DNA from: Micromonospora nigra
GTDB taxonomy: Bacteria; Actinomycetota; Actinomycetes; Mycobacteriales; Micromonosporaceae
Assembly: GCF_900091585.1 (NCBI RefSeq)
Contig: NZ_FMHT01000003.1
Span: 4,393,501-4,457,500, forward strand
Length of the DNA stretch: 64,000 nucleotides
Direction of reading: 5' to 3'
The notes under the pieces were generated by a model. It worked only from the letters and a program-made list of their open reading frames with translations. It ran no database searches and had not been told where the DNA came from. Within the stretch, counting starts at the first letter, position 1, and the number at the start of each line of letters is the position of its first letter. The translations under genes and the position numbers were made by a program. Below are positions 43,151-51,460 of the stretch, piece by piece.

Positions 43151-45225
43151 CCGCCGCCCCCACCGTCGTCATCTGCCCCGACTGCGACGGGATGACGTTC
43201 ACGCTGGATCCGTGCGCGTGCACCGCCTACGGCGACCGATTCTTCGCCGACGCCGACGCCGACGCCGACGGCTCCGCTGCCGCCGGCTCGGACGTGCCCG
43301 CGCCGCGCCGGGAGGCGTACCGGGGCTGCGAGCAGTGCCGGGGCGTGGGCAGCGTCGCGTACCCCTGTCACCGCTGCGGTCGACGCGGCCGGCGGCGGGC
43401 GCAGCTCGTCGTCACCGTCGCCAACCTCGACACCGGCGCGGTCGCCTCCCAGCGGGTCGTGCCCGGCGGCCTCGACGCCCGCCGCGACCCGGCGGGCCGC
43501 TGGGTGGTCGACCTCGCCTCCCGGGTACGCGAACTCGCGACCAGCGTCGGCGCGGTCGTGCCCGCCACCGACGTGCCGACGCTGTGGCTGGACGGGCAGT
43601 GGCGGCCCGACCTGCCTGCCGCGCGACGGTACGAGCTGGAGGCCCACGCCATCCTGCGCGCCGACCACGCCCCCTGGCGGCTGCTGCTCGGCCGCACCAC
43701 CGCCGCACCCCCGGTCGACCCCGCCGCCCGGCTGGCCCGGCTCTGCGCGCTGGCCGACCTGCTGCTGCTCGACCTGGTCGTGGAGGCCCGCCGGCAGGGC
43801 GCGGGGTTCGGCTGGGCCATCCGGTACGAGGTGCCCGGCACCCCCGTGCCGTCCGGGTCGCCCGGCCGGTGCCACGGCCTGCCGGAGGCGCTGACCCGCA
43901 CCGACGAGGCCGCCGCGCTCACCGGCCTCGCCGAGCGTGGCCTCGCCGCCCCCGCCCGGCTGCTGCGCCCCGGATCGCCGCGCCCGCCCGTCGCCCCGGC
44001 CGTCGACGTCGACCAGCTCGAACGCCGGATCCTCGGCGACTGCGTCGACCCGACCGGCGGCGACGAACTGCCCGGCGCGCAGGCCCTCTGGCGGGACGGC
44101 CGCTGGTGGCACACCACCCTGCGCGCCGGGGAACCCGTCGACGACCTCGCGGAACGGCCCACCGGCCAGGTCGTCCGCCGCGTGCGGGTGCCGTTGACCC
44201 GCGGCCACCAGCCACCCGACCCGCCGTGGCTCGGCGAACCCGTCGGCTGGCGGCCCTGCCCCGACTGCCGCCCCCACAACCGGCTGCGCGTCTGCACCTG
44301 CCGGCTCGGCGGGCGTCCCGCCGAACCCGACTGCCCGCACTGCTGCGGCGCGGGCCTGCGCCCCTCGGCGCTGCGCTGCCTCACCTGCGGCGACACCCAC
44401 CGCCTCCACGAGGCCCTGCTGGTCACCGTCACCGACCTGCGGCACCGGGTCGTGCACCTCGTGTGGCGGGCCGGCACCCCCGAGGACGCTCCGCTGGTCG
44501 CCATCCAGCCGGGCGGCAGGCCTGTCGTCCGACTCCCCGACCGCTACCGGCTCGGTGCCTGGGCGGCCGTGCTCGGCGGGCGGCCCGAAGACCTCGCCGA
44601 CGCCGACGGCGGACACGAACTCGGCAAGGGACTGCGCGACGGGTACGTCACCCTGCCCCGGGCCGGAGCCGACCCCGTCGCCGAACACGTGCGCGACGCC
44701 GGTTGGGGCGTGGCAGCCGGCCGCCTGATCGTGACGACGGCACCCCCCGACGCGCCGCCGCTGCCCGAACTGCTGCGCCTCACCCTCGGCCTCGACCTGG
44801 CCCTCGTGGTCGGCATGCACGACCTGCGCCACCACGCCGCCGACCCGTTGCTGGCCGACGGCCTGAGCTGGTCGGTCGACGTGAGACCGCGCGACGCCCC
44901 CGTCCACCCCGACGACCTGCCCTGCCGGCCGAGCCTGGAGGCCGCGCTCGCCTGGTGCTGGGAACTGCTGCCCGACACCGTCGCCGGGGCCGCCCCCGCC
45001 GACCCGGCCGCCCCGATCCCGCAGCCCCGGTCGGGGCCACGCGACCTCGACCCCGATCCCGTGCCGCACCTGCTGCGGCTTGCCGCCAGGCACGCCGGGC
45101 AGGTGGTCACCGTGCGCTTCACCCGCACCGGCTGCACCGTGCACCGGCACGACGACGACGGCGTACGCCTGCTCGCCGAAGCCCTCGACCTCCCTGCCGC
45201 TCTGGCTGCCCTGCGGCAGACATGA
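43147..45225 (+). CDS. Large protein with two DnaJ-like zinc clusters, unknown
   Basis: A 692-residue protein built as a duplication. The N-terminal half has CPDCDG, CACTAYGDRF, CEQCRGVG and CHRCGR, followed by QLVVTVANLDTG. The second half (from about residue 370) has CPDC, CTC, CPHCCGAGL and CLTCGD, followed by LLVTVTDLRHR. Each half is thus a DnaJ-like zinc cluster plus a similar beta-rich unit. A C-terminal domain contains VDVRPRDAPVHPDDLPCRPSLEAALAWCWELLP. No J-domain, nuclease or ATPase motif is seen. The ATG at 43147 overlaps the previous stop. The position inside a BREX locus suggests a defence or regulatory role, which is only inference. Confidence 0.75.
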   Translation: MTAAPTVVICPDCDGMTFTLDPCACTAYGDRFFADADADADGSAAAGSDVPAPRREAYRGCEQCRGVGSVAYPCHRCGRRGRRRAQLVVTVANLDTGAVASQRVVPGGLDARRDPAGRWVVDLASRVRELATSVGAVVPATDVPTLWLDGQWRPDLPAARRYELEAHAILRADHAPWRLLLGRTTAAPPVDPAARLARLCALADLLLLDLVVEARRQGAGFGWAIRYEVPGTPVPSGSPGRCHGLPEALTRTDEAAALTGLAERGLAAPARLLRPGSPRPPVAPAVDVDQLERRILGDCVDPTGGDELPGAQALWRDGRWWHTTLRAGEPVDDLAERPTGQVVRRVRVPLTRGHQPPDPPWLGEPVGWRPCPDCRPHNRLRVCTCRLGGRPAEPDCPHCCGAGLRPSALRCLTCGDTHRLHEALLVTVTDLRHRVVHLVWRAGTPEDAPLVAIQPGGRPVVRLPDRYRLGAWAAVLGGRPEDLADADGGHELGKGLRDGYVTLPRAGADPVAEHVRDAGWGVAAGRLIVTTAPPDAPPLPELLRLTLGLDLALVVGMHDLRHHAADPLLADGLSWSVDVRPRDAPVHPDDLPCRPSLEAALAWCWELLPDTVAGAAPADPAAPIPQPRSGPRDLDPDPVPHLLRLAARHAGQVVTVRFTRTGCTVHRHDDDGVRLLAEALDLPAALAALRQT

Positions 45226-45264
45226 CGTGTAGGGGAACCTGCGCTCCGGCCGCCTGGGCTGCCC

Positions 45265-46563
45265 TCAGAGCGACGGCGACGAGCCGGGGGACTGCCCGCC
45301 GTGCCGGGCGAAGAGGTTTCGCAACTCCTCCCGCCCCCGCACGAGGGTCCGCAGCAGGCTCGCCGTGTCCGTCTGCGGCGGGAGGGGCAGATCCGTGGTC
45401 AGGTCCCGGACGCCGAAGCTCGCAGCCAGCCACGCGCGAAGGGCGCGAAGGTGCTGCGCCTTCCTGTCGGTGGTCGGCAGGGCCCAGACATCCGTCTCGT
45501 ACGGTGTGTCGTCGTGCCCGACGCCTGCCAGCAGGCCGGACTGCCGGATCAGGCAGGGGTAGCAGTGCCCACAGTGGTGCGGTCTGCTGGCACCGCCGAA
45601 CTTGCAGGGGGACTGGCCGCAGCTCACCGTCACCATCAGGGCCGCGAGCGGCAGGCCGAGATCTCTGGCCCGACGACAGACCTCACCCTTGGTGGCGGGT
45701 AACAGCGGATTCTCCACCCGGACATCGCCTTCGGCGGAGTTGATGAGGTCGTTGACCAGATCCAGGGTGCGCGGATGGACGGACCGCGTGGAGCAGGCGG
45801 CCACCCGAGCGGCGGTGAGCGGAGGATTCACCGCCAACTGCCCGTTCTCGGGTACGGCAACCTGTCGGGCCCGATGGGCGGCGGCAGCGAAGACCGCAGT
45901 GGCAAGGAACAACAGCCCGCGGGACCGTGAACTCCGATCGAGTCGTACGCCGTTGGCCCGTGACTGCAACAGCACCGCCCGGTGCTCGACAGGACGGGAC
46001 CTCAGGCGACGTAGGTGGTCGAGGATCTGCTCCTGGCGGCGTTTGAGCGTTGGGTCGTAGTAGGACACCAGCAGCAGCGGACCCCCGGCCTGCTGGACCC
46101 GTTCCGCCGCATAGGCAGTGGAGTCGAGACCTCCGGAGAAGAGCGACACCTCCTCGACCCGAGCGTCGTCCAGCAGCCGCCCCTGCACGCCCGGGTGCCT
46201 GGCCGCGCCGCTGTGGAAACGGATGCTCCATCGATCGGCCGTGAGTATCTCCAACAGGGCGGTGAGCGTCGGCGCGGCGTGATGCCACCGGTCCGGATCG
46301 ATCACCTGCACGGACAACTCGATGGTCCGGGTCCATCGGTCCGGTGCGAGTTCGCGCCCGGAGAGCTTGTCGGCCAGATACACGGCCTTCGCGATGCGGA
46401 GAAGGTCCTGGGCCCAATCCGGCGGCGGCGGCGCGGGCGACAGATTGCGTTCGATGGCACTGCCCCTGGCCCGGAAGAGTCGATCATCGAGCGGCTGGTG
46501 AGAGGATGAGAACCGCACCCTGCCGTCGGTCGTGTAGTGGTAGGCGTACCGGCCCGTCTTCAC
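45265..46563 (-). CDS. qatC: QueC-like enzyme resembling QatC
   Basis: A 432-residue protein with the PP-loop ATP pyrophosphatase signature SGGLDS (residues 143-148). Near the C-terminus is the zinc site typical of QueC: Cys315 and Cys320, then Cys331, Cys334 and Cys337 (HHCGHCYPCLIRQ). QueC makes preQ0 through an adenylated carboxy-deazaguanine. This protein is almost twice as long, has an extra N-terminal domain, and no other queuosine gene is nearby. That matches QatC of the Qat antiphage system better than queuosine synthesis. The GTG at 46563 forms a GTGA overlap with the upstream gene. The name is given by resemblance of fold and context, not by a search. Confidence 0.72.
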   Translation of the reverse strand: MKTGRYAYHYTTDGRVRFSSSHQPLDDRLFRARGSAIERNLSPAPPPPDWAQDLLRIAKAVYLADKLSGRELAPDRWTRTIELSVQVIDPDRWHHAAPTLTALLEILTADRWSIRFHSGAARHPGVQGRLLDDARVEEVSLFSGGLDSTAYAAERVQQAGGPLLLVSYYDPTLKRRQEQILDHLRRLRSRPVEHRAVLLQSRANGVRLDRSSRSRGLLFLATAVFAAAAHRARQVAVPENGQLAVNPPLTAARVAACSTRSVHPRTLDLVNDLINSAEGDVRVENPLLPATKGEVCRRARDLGLPLAALMVTVSCGQSPCKFGGASRPHHCGHCYPCLIRQSGLLAGVGHDDTPYETDVWALPTTDRKAQHLRALRAWLAASFGVRDLTTDLPLPPQTDTASLLRTLVRGREELRNLFARHGGQSPGSSPSL

Positions 46564-47312
46564 GGCTGTGCCTCCCATGTGCCGAGCGCTGTCTCCACCG
46601 TCCGGGTCAGCAACTCGTGAGCGGTCTCCACGAGCAGGCCCCCGCGTGGGGGCCTGCTGGCAGCCTCAGCGCACGGGTCGGGCAGCACATCGAGAACATG
46701 GGCGGCCACGGTGCTGGCGACCAGTCCGGTCGGGTCGAGTGGAACCGCGAGCGACATCGCCAGCGGAACGCCCTCCGCGATGGCGGTGTCCACGTAACCG
46801 GCGACGATGTCTCCGAAGAAGAACCGGTAGATCCTGCAGAACAGGTCACCGGTAATGCGTACGGAGCCCTCGCCCGTGCGCAGCGCGGTGGTCACCGGCG
46901 AGTCGTCGGCCAGCAGTTCCTCGGCGGCTCGCCGGGCTGCCCGGCGTGCGACGGCATCTCCGACCAGCCCGCCGTCTCCGCCTACACCGGCGACGAACCG
47001 GGCAACGAACTCATCCTGGCGCTGCGGGACGGTCTCACCCGGGACAGCCACCAGCCTCGACGTGCCCCGCAGCAGATCTCCCAGAACATCGACCAGGTCG
47101 TTGCCCGCCCGGAGCGCCGCAGGGCGGAGACCTGACATGTCAGGGTCCTCGTCAAGTGATTCGGCCAGCGCCCGGCGGTACTGCAGGGCAACCTGTTCCG
47201 CCCAGTCGTGACCTGCCCCGGCAGGGCTGTCAGCCGTCCACTGCCCCAACCGGCTGCGGGCGGGCTTCCAGGCCCCACCGCGAGGCCCGGGTAACGTCGT
47301 CGACGTGCCCAT
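46560..47312 (-). CDS. qatB: QatB-like partner of the QueC-like enzyme
   Basis: A 250-residue helical protein that begins MGTSTTLPGPRGGAW, closely resembling the Met-Gly-Thr-Ser start I recall for QatB proteins. The rest is Ala/Leu-rich and helical (GNDLVDVLGDLLRG, ITGDLFCRIYRFFFGDIVAGYVDTAIAEG, TAHELLTRTVETALGTWE). It is translationally coupled to the QueC-like gene. Removal of Met would expose an N-terminal Gly, a plausible acceptor for a deazaguanine carboxylate activated by the partner. The ATG at 47312 follows GAGGTGA. No recognisable QatA ATPase or QatD (TatD-like) lies next to it. The assignment rests on context and the N-terminus. Confidence 0.6.
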   Translation of the reverse strand: MGTSTTLPGPRGGAWKPARSRLGQWTADSPAGAGHDWAEQVALQYRRALAESLDEDPDMSGLRPAALRAGNDLVDVLGDLLRGTSRLVAVPGETVPQRQDEFVARFVAGVGGDGGLVGDAVARRAARRAAEELLADDSPVTTALRTGEGSVRITGDLFCRIYRFFFGDIVAGYVDTAIAEGVPLAMSLAVPLDPTGLVASTVAAHVLDVLPDPCAEAASRPPRGGLLVETAHELLTRTVETALGTWEAQP

Positions 47313-47347
47313 CGTCACCTCGCACGGCATAGGCGGCCAACGATCAA

Positions 47348-47376
47348 AGCTTATGGGTACGCACAGTGTCCGTCCA
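47348..47376 (-). promoter_or_regulatory. Possible promoter of the QatBC-like operon
   Basis: On the minus strand TGGACG (-35) and TAAGCT (-10) are 17 bases apart and would start RNA near 47341, about 29 bases before the ATG. It lies in the 362-base divergent gap (47313-47674) shared with pglY; no convincing promoter was found for pglY. Confidence 0.4.
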
Positions 47377-47674
47377 TGTTCTCAGGGTTGTCTGGCGACT
47401 GAGGGTGTGGCTGACCACTGGGGAGAGTGAGGCCGTTCACCGGTCTGTCGGGTTGTCGACTCTCACGCCGTAGGCATCCGATCCGATCGCCGATCTGAGC
47501 TTGCCGCTAGCCGGGCCTGACCTGGGATGCCTCGGACGTCCGGCCACAGTGGTCGGTGGGAGGGCCTGGCCGAGCCGGTCAATCAGTCCGCTTCGGGGCC
47601 AACCAAGCCGGTACCCGGACATCGGGGTCGATGGGTAGCGTGTCGGGCACCCTGGGGAGGCTGGAGGACCACCT

Positions 47675-50600
47675 GTGACGCTGCTGCGCGACCTGATCGA
47701 CATCCCGACGTCGGTCGGTGAGGGCGACTTCGTGGTGAAGGCGGCCGAAGGTGCCGACCTGAAACGCTACGTCGTCACCGACCAGCTCAAGGAGAACTTC
47801 ACCAGCGCGTTGCAGCGGATCGGCCACGCCGTCACCACCGGCCGGTCGCAGGCGATGTTCCTGCACGGCTCGTTCGGCTCCGGCAAGTCGCACTTCATGG
47901 CCGTGCTGCGGGAGATCCTGGCGCACAACCCGCAGGCCCGGCAGATCAGCGGATTGGAAGGACCCGTCGTCGCCGCCGACGCGTGGCTGCCGCAGCGGAC
48001 GTTCCTCACCCTCACCCTGCACATGCTCGACGCGCGTTCCGTGGAGCAGGCGATCCTGGAGGGCTACCTGCGCCAGATCACCGCCCGGCACCCGGACGCG
48101 CCCGTCCCCGCCGTGCACCGTTCCGACGCGCTGCTGGTCAACGCGGCCGACCTGCGCGCGACGCTGGGCGACGACGCGTTCTTCGCCAAGCTGCGCGGCG
48201 GCGGCGCGGGACCCGGGGCCGGTGGCGGCGGGCTGGCCGCGCTGCGTGCCCGCGCCGAGGGCTGGACCCCCCAGCGGTACGCCGACGCCGCCGCCCAACC
48301 GCCCGGCACGAAAGACCGCGACGCCCTGGTCAGCGCCCTCACCGAGACCTTCTTCAGCGGCGCGGTGCACAGCGCCGAATACCTCGACCTGGACACGGGC
48401 CTCGCCGTCATCACCCGGCACGCCAAGGCCCTCGGCTACGACGCCATCGTGCTCTTCCTCGACGAGCTGATCCTGTGGCTGTCCGGGCGGATCGCCGACC
48501 ACACCTTCGTCAACACCGAAGGTGCCAAGCTCAACAAGCTTGTCGAGTCGGCCGACGCCGCGCGTCCGCTGCCACTGGTCTCGTTCGTCGCCCGCCAGCG
48601 CAACCTGGAGGAGTTCCTCGGCCCGCAGGTCGGCGGCACCGAGCGGGAGGCGCTCGCGCACGTCATGCGCAGCGTGCAGGGCCGGTTCGGCGAGATCGTC
48701 CTCGCCGACACGAACCTGCCCGAGATCACCGAGAACCGGCTGCTCAAACCGAACGACGCCGCCGCCCGCAACGTCATCGACAACGCCTTCGCCGCCGTGC
48801 GGCACAACCGCGAGGTGTGGGACATCCTGCTGCTGGGCGCCCAGTACGGCGACGCCGGCATCGGCTCCGACGCGACCGCGTTCCGGCAGCTCTACCCCTT
48901 CTCGCCCGCCCTCGTGGCGACGCTGGTCGCGCTGTCCCAGGCGCTGCAACGGGAACGGACCGCGCTGAAGGTGATGACGGAGCTGCTGGTCGACCGGCGC
49001 GACAGCCTGCGGGTCAACGACCTGATCGGGGTCGCCGCCCTGTTCGACCCGCTGGTGCTGCACGGGGAACTGCCCGACCGGCCGAAGCTGCGGCAGCAGT
49101 TCGAGGCGGCCCGGTCGCTCTACCTGCGCAAGCTGCGTCCGATCCTGCTGACCCTCAACGGCGTCGACGAGGAGAAAGCCGCCTCCCACACCCAGTTCCA
49201 CCTCGACGACAAGCTGGTCAAGACGGTGCTGCTCGGCGCGCTGGTGCCCGAGGTGCCGGCCCTGCACAACCTGACGGCGGCGAAGCTGCACGCCCTGAAC
49301 TTCGGCTCGATCGCCGCGCCGATCCCCGGCTACGAGAACACCATGGTGCTCAACCGGCTGCGCAAGATCGAGCAGGACGCCGGTGAGCTGCACCTGACCG
49401 ACGACCACGATCCCGTCGTCTCGCTGAAACTGCACACCGTCGACTTCGACAAGCTGCTCGACCTGGTGCCGCTCGGCGAGACCTCCGCCGGCGTACGGCA
49501 GCAGTTGCTGCGCGAACTGATCAGCGCGGAGATGGGGCTCGCCGGCAGCGAGGGCAGCCACGGCGAGCTTCAGCAGCCCCGCGACTGGCGGGGCCGGCGA
49601 CACGTCGTGCAGGTCAAGTTCGGCAACGTCCGCGACCCCGACACCATGCCGGTCGCCGCGCTGATCGCTCCCGGCGAGTCGTGGCGGATCGTCGTCGACT
49701 ATCCGTTCGACCCGCAGGACTACCCGCGCAGCGCCGACCGGGCCCGCATCGAGGAGCTGCCCCGGGGCTCACACACCGTCTTCTGGCTGCCGCTCTATCT
49801 GACCGACGACATGATGGGCCGGGTCGCCCAGCTCGCGAAGATCAACTATCTGCTCGGGGTCGGCGGTGCCGGGGAGCGGTTGAACACCCTCGCCGCCGAC
49901 TGGCCCAAGGCCGACCGGCAGCAGGGGCGGGTCTATCTGCTGCAACGGCAGACCCAGCTCCGCGACGGCCTGATCACCGCCCTCAAGCAGGCGTACGGGG
50001 CGGCGAACCCGCAGCCCTCCGAGGTGCACGACGACACCGTCGGGGTGCTGCACACCCTGGCCGACGGGCTGCGCATCGGCGACCCGCGCGGCGGCACCCT
50101 GGCCGACGCCTTCCGCAACCTCACCGGGGAACTGCTGGAATGGTCGTACCCGGGCACCCCGGCCCTGCCCGTCGACGAGAAGCCGCTCACCCGGGCGGAC
50201 CTGGCGAAGGTGTTCGAGTACGCGGGCAAAGCCGCCGCCGACCCGACCCACGGCGTCTCCGTCGCCTCCCCGGCCGACCAGAAGATCCTCCGCCGCATCT
50301 GCAACCCGCTCCAGCTCGGCGAACTCGTCGACCACCGGTACGTGCTCGACATCAGCACCTGCTTCTGGAGCCGACACCTGCTCCAGGAGGCGGCCAGGCA
50401 GGACTACCGCGACCACTTCCCGGTGCACGTGCTGCGCAAGCTGCTCGACGTGCCCAAGGCCCGCGGCTTCGACCGCGACCTGCAGAACCTGATCATCTCG
50501 GTCTTCGCCCTCGAACAGCAGCTCAGCTGGTACGACAACGGCGGGAAGATCACCGTTGCCGCCGTCAACGGGGTGGAGGACCGCTTCGAGCTGCGTCACC

Positions 50601-51460
50601 CCCCGATGCCCGACGACGACACCTGGAAAGCCGCCGTCCGGTTCGGGCAGCCGTTCTTCGGCGAGGTGCTGCCACTGTTCCGCAACCCCGCGAACCTCGG
50701 CACCCTCGCCAGCACCATGCGGAAGGTGGCCAGGGCGTACGCCGACGTCGCCGGGCAGCTCGTCACGCACCTCGAAAGGCACGCCGACCTCCTGGGACTG
50801 GACACGGCGGCCACCACCGGCCGGCTCGCCACCGCCCGACGGGTCGCCCACCTGCTCACCCAGGTCGCCCACGAGCAGGACGACGTGGTGCTCGTCGCCG
50901 TGGTCGCCGGGGGCGACCAGCACCTCGGCGGGCTCGACGGGCACGCCGCCAGTGGCGTCTACAAGCAGGCGCAGAAGCTGATCACCGCACTCACCACCAC
51001 CCAGTGGCCGCTGGTCGCCGCGCTCGTCACCCTGGCCGACAACGACGACCGTGCCCGGCGTACGGTCGAGCAACTGCGCGGCGCGGCCCGCGACGAGCAG
51101 CACGGCTCGGACCTGGTCACGGCGCTCCAGCAGGCCGTCGGTGCCGCCGCCGCCCTGCTCGCGCAGAGCAAACCCACCGTCGACCCGGAACCGGCCGTCG
51201 ACACCGGCCCGACGGCCGGCGCGACGCCGTCGGACGGGCAGCAGGCGAATCCCGAGCCGCCGCAGGTCGCCACCTCGTTCGTCATCCCCGGTCCGCGCCC
51301 TGCCGCCGACCCGATGACCGGGGTGACCACGAGCGGGACGGTGGTGGTCACCGACGACGACGAGCTGAACCGGCTGACCGAGCAGCTCCGGGCCGAGATC
51401 ACCGCCGGCCGGCGGGTCGAGGTGACCTGGCGGGCGCAGCGGCAGGAGCTGCGCCGGTGA
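47675..51460 (+). CDS. pglY: BREX type 2 ATPase PglY
   Basis: A 1261-residue P-loop ATPase of the PglY/BrxC group. The Walker A motif is HGSFGSGKSH (about residues 66-75), preceded by the family's FVVKAAEGAD and YVVTDQLKENFTSAL. LFLDELILWLSG is the likely Walker B. A long C-terminal helical region ends in a disordered Pro/Thr segment and VEVTWRAQRQELRR. PglY is essential for phage growth limitation and probably remodels DNA or the other BREX proteins. The GTG at 47675 is preceded by CTGGAGGACC. The stop overlaps the pglZ start (GTGA). Confidence 0.94.
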   Translation: MTLLRDLIDIPTSVGEGDFVVKAAEGADLKRYVVTDQLKENFTSALQRIGHAVTTGRSQAMFLHGSFGSGKSHFMAVLREILAHNPQARQISGLEGPVVAADAWLPQRTFLTLTLHMLDARSVEQAILEGYLRQITARHPDAPVPAVHRSDALLVNAADLRATLGDDAFFAKLRGGGAGPGAGGGGLAALRARAEGWTPQRYADAAAQPPGTKDRDALVSALTETFFSGAVHSAEYLDLDTGLAVITRHAKALGYDAIVLFLDELILWLSGRIADHTFVNTEGAKLNKLVESADAARPLPLVSFVARQRNLEEFLGPQVGGTEREALAHVMRSVQGRFGEIVLADTNLPEITENRLLKPNDAAARNVIDNAFAAVRHNREVWDILLLGAQYGDAGIGSDATAFRQLYPFSPALVATLVALSQALQRERTALKVMTELLVDRRDSLRVNDLIGVAALFDPLVLHGELPDRPKLRQQFEAARSLYLRKLRPILLTLNGVDEEKAASHTQFHLDDKLVKTVLLGALVPEVPALHNLTAAKLHALNFGSIAAPIPGYENTMVLNRLRKIEQDAGELHLTDDHDPVVSLKLHTVDFDKLLDLVPLGETSAGVRQQLLRELISAEMGLAGSEGSHGELQQPRDWRGRRHVVQVKFGNVRDPDTMPVAALIAPGESWRIVVDYPFDPQDYPRSADRARIEELPRGSHTVFWLPLYLTDDMMGRVAQLAKINYLLGVGGAGERLNTLAADWPKADRQQGRVYLLQRQTQLRDGLITALKQAYGAANPQPSEVHDDTVGVLHTLADGLRIGDPRGGTLADAFRNLTGELLEWSYPGTPALPVDEKPLTRADLAKVFEYAGKAAADPTHGVSVASPADQKILRRICNPLQLGELVDHRYVLDISTCFWSRHLLQEAARQDYRDHFPVHVLRKLLDVPKARGFDRDLQNLIISVFALEQQLSWYDNGGKITVAAVNGVEDRFELRHPPMPDDDTWKAAVRFGQPFFGEVLPLFRNPANLGTLASTMRKVARAYADVAGQLVTHLERHADLLGLDTAATTGRLATARRVAHLLTQVAHEQDDVVLVAVVAGGDQHLGGLDGHAASGVYKQAQKLITALTTTQWPLVAALVTLADNDDRARRTVEQLRGAARDEQHGSDLVTALQQAVGAAAALLAQSKPTVDPEPAVDTGPTAGATPSDGQQANPEPPQVATSFVIPGPRPAADPMTGVTTSGTVVVTDDDELNRLTEQLRAEITAGRRVEVTWRAQRQELRR

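Noticed and set aside
45265..46563. Plain queuosine biosynthesis QueC
   Set aside because: The protein is much longer than QueC, and no queD, queE or queF is beside it.
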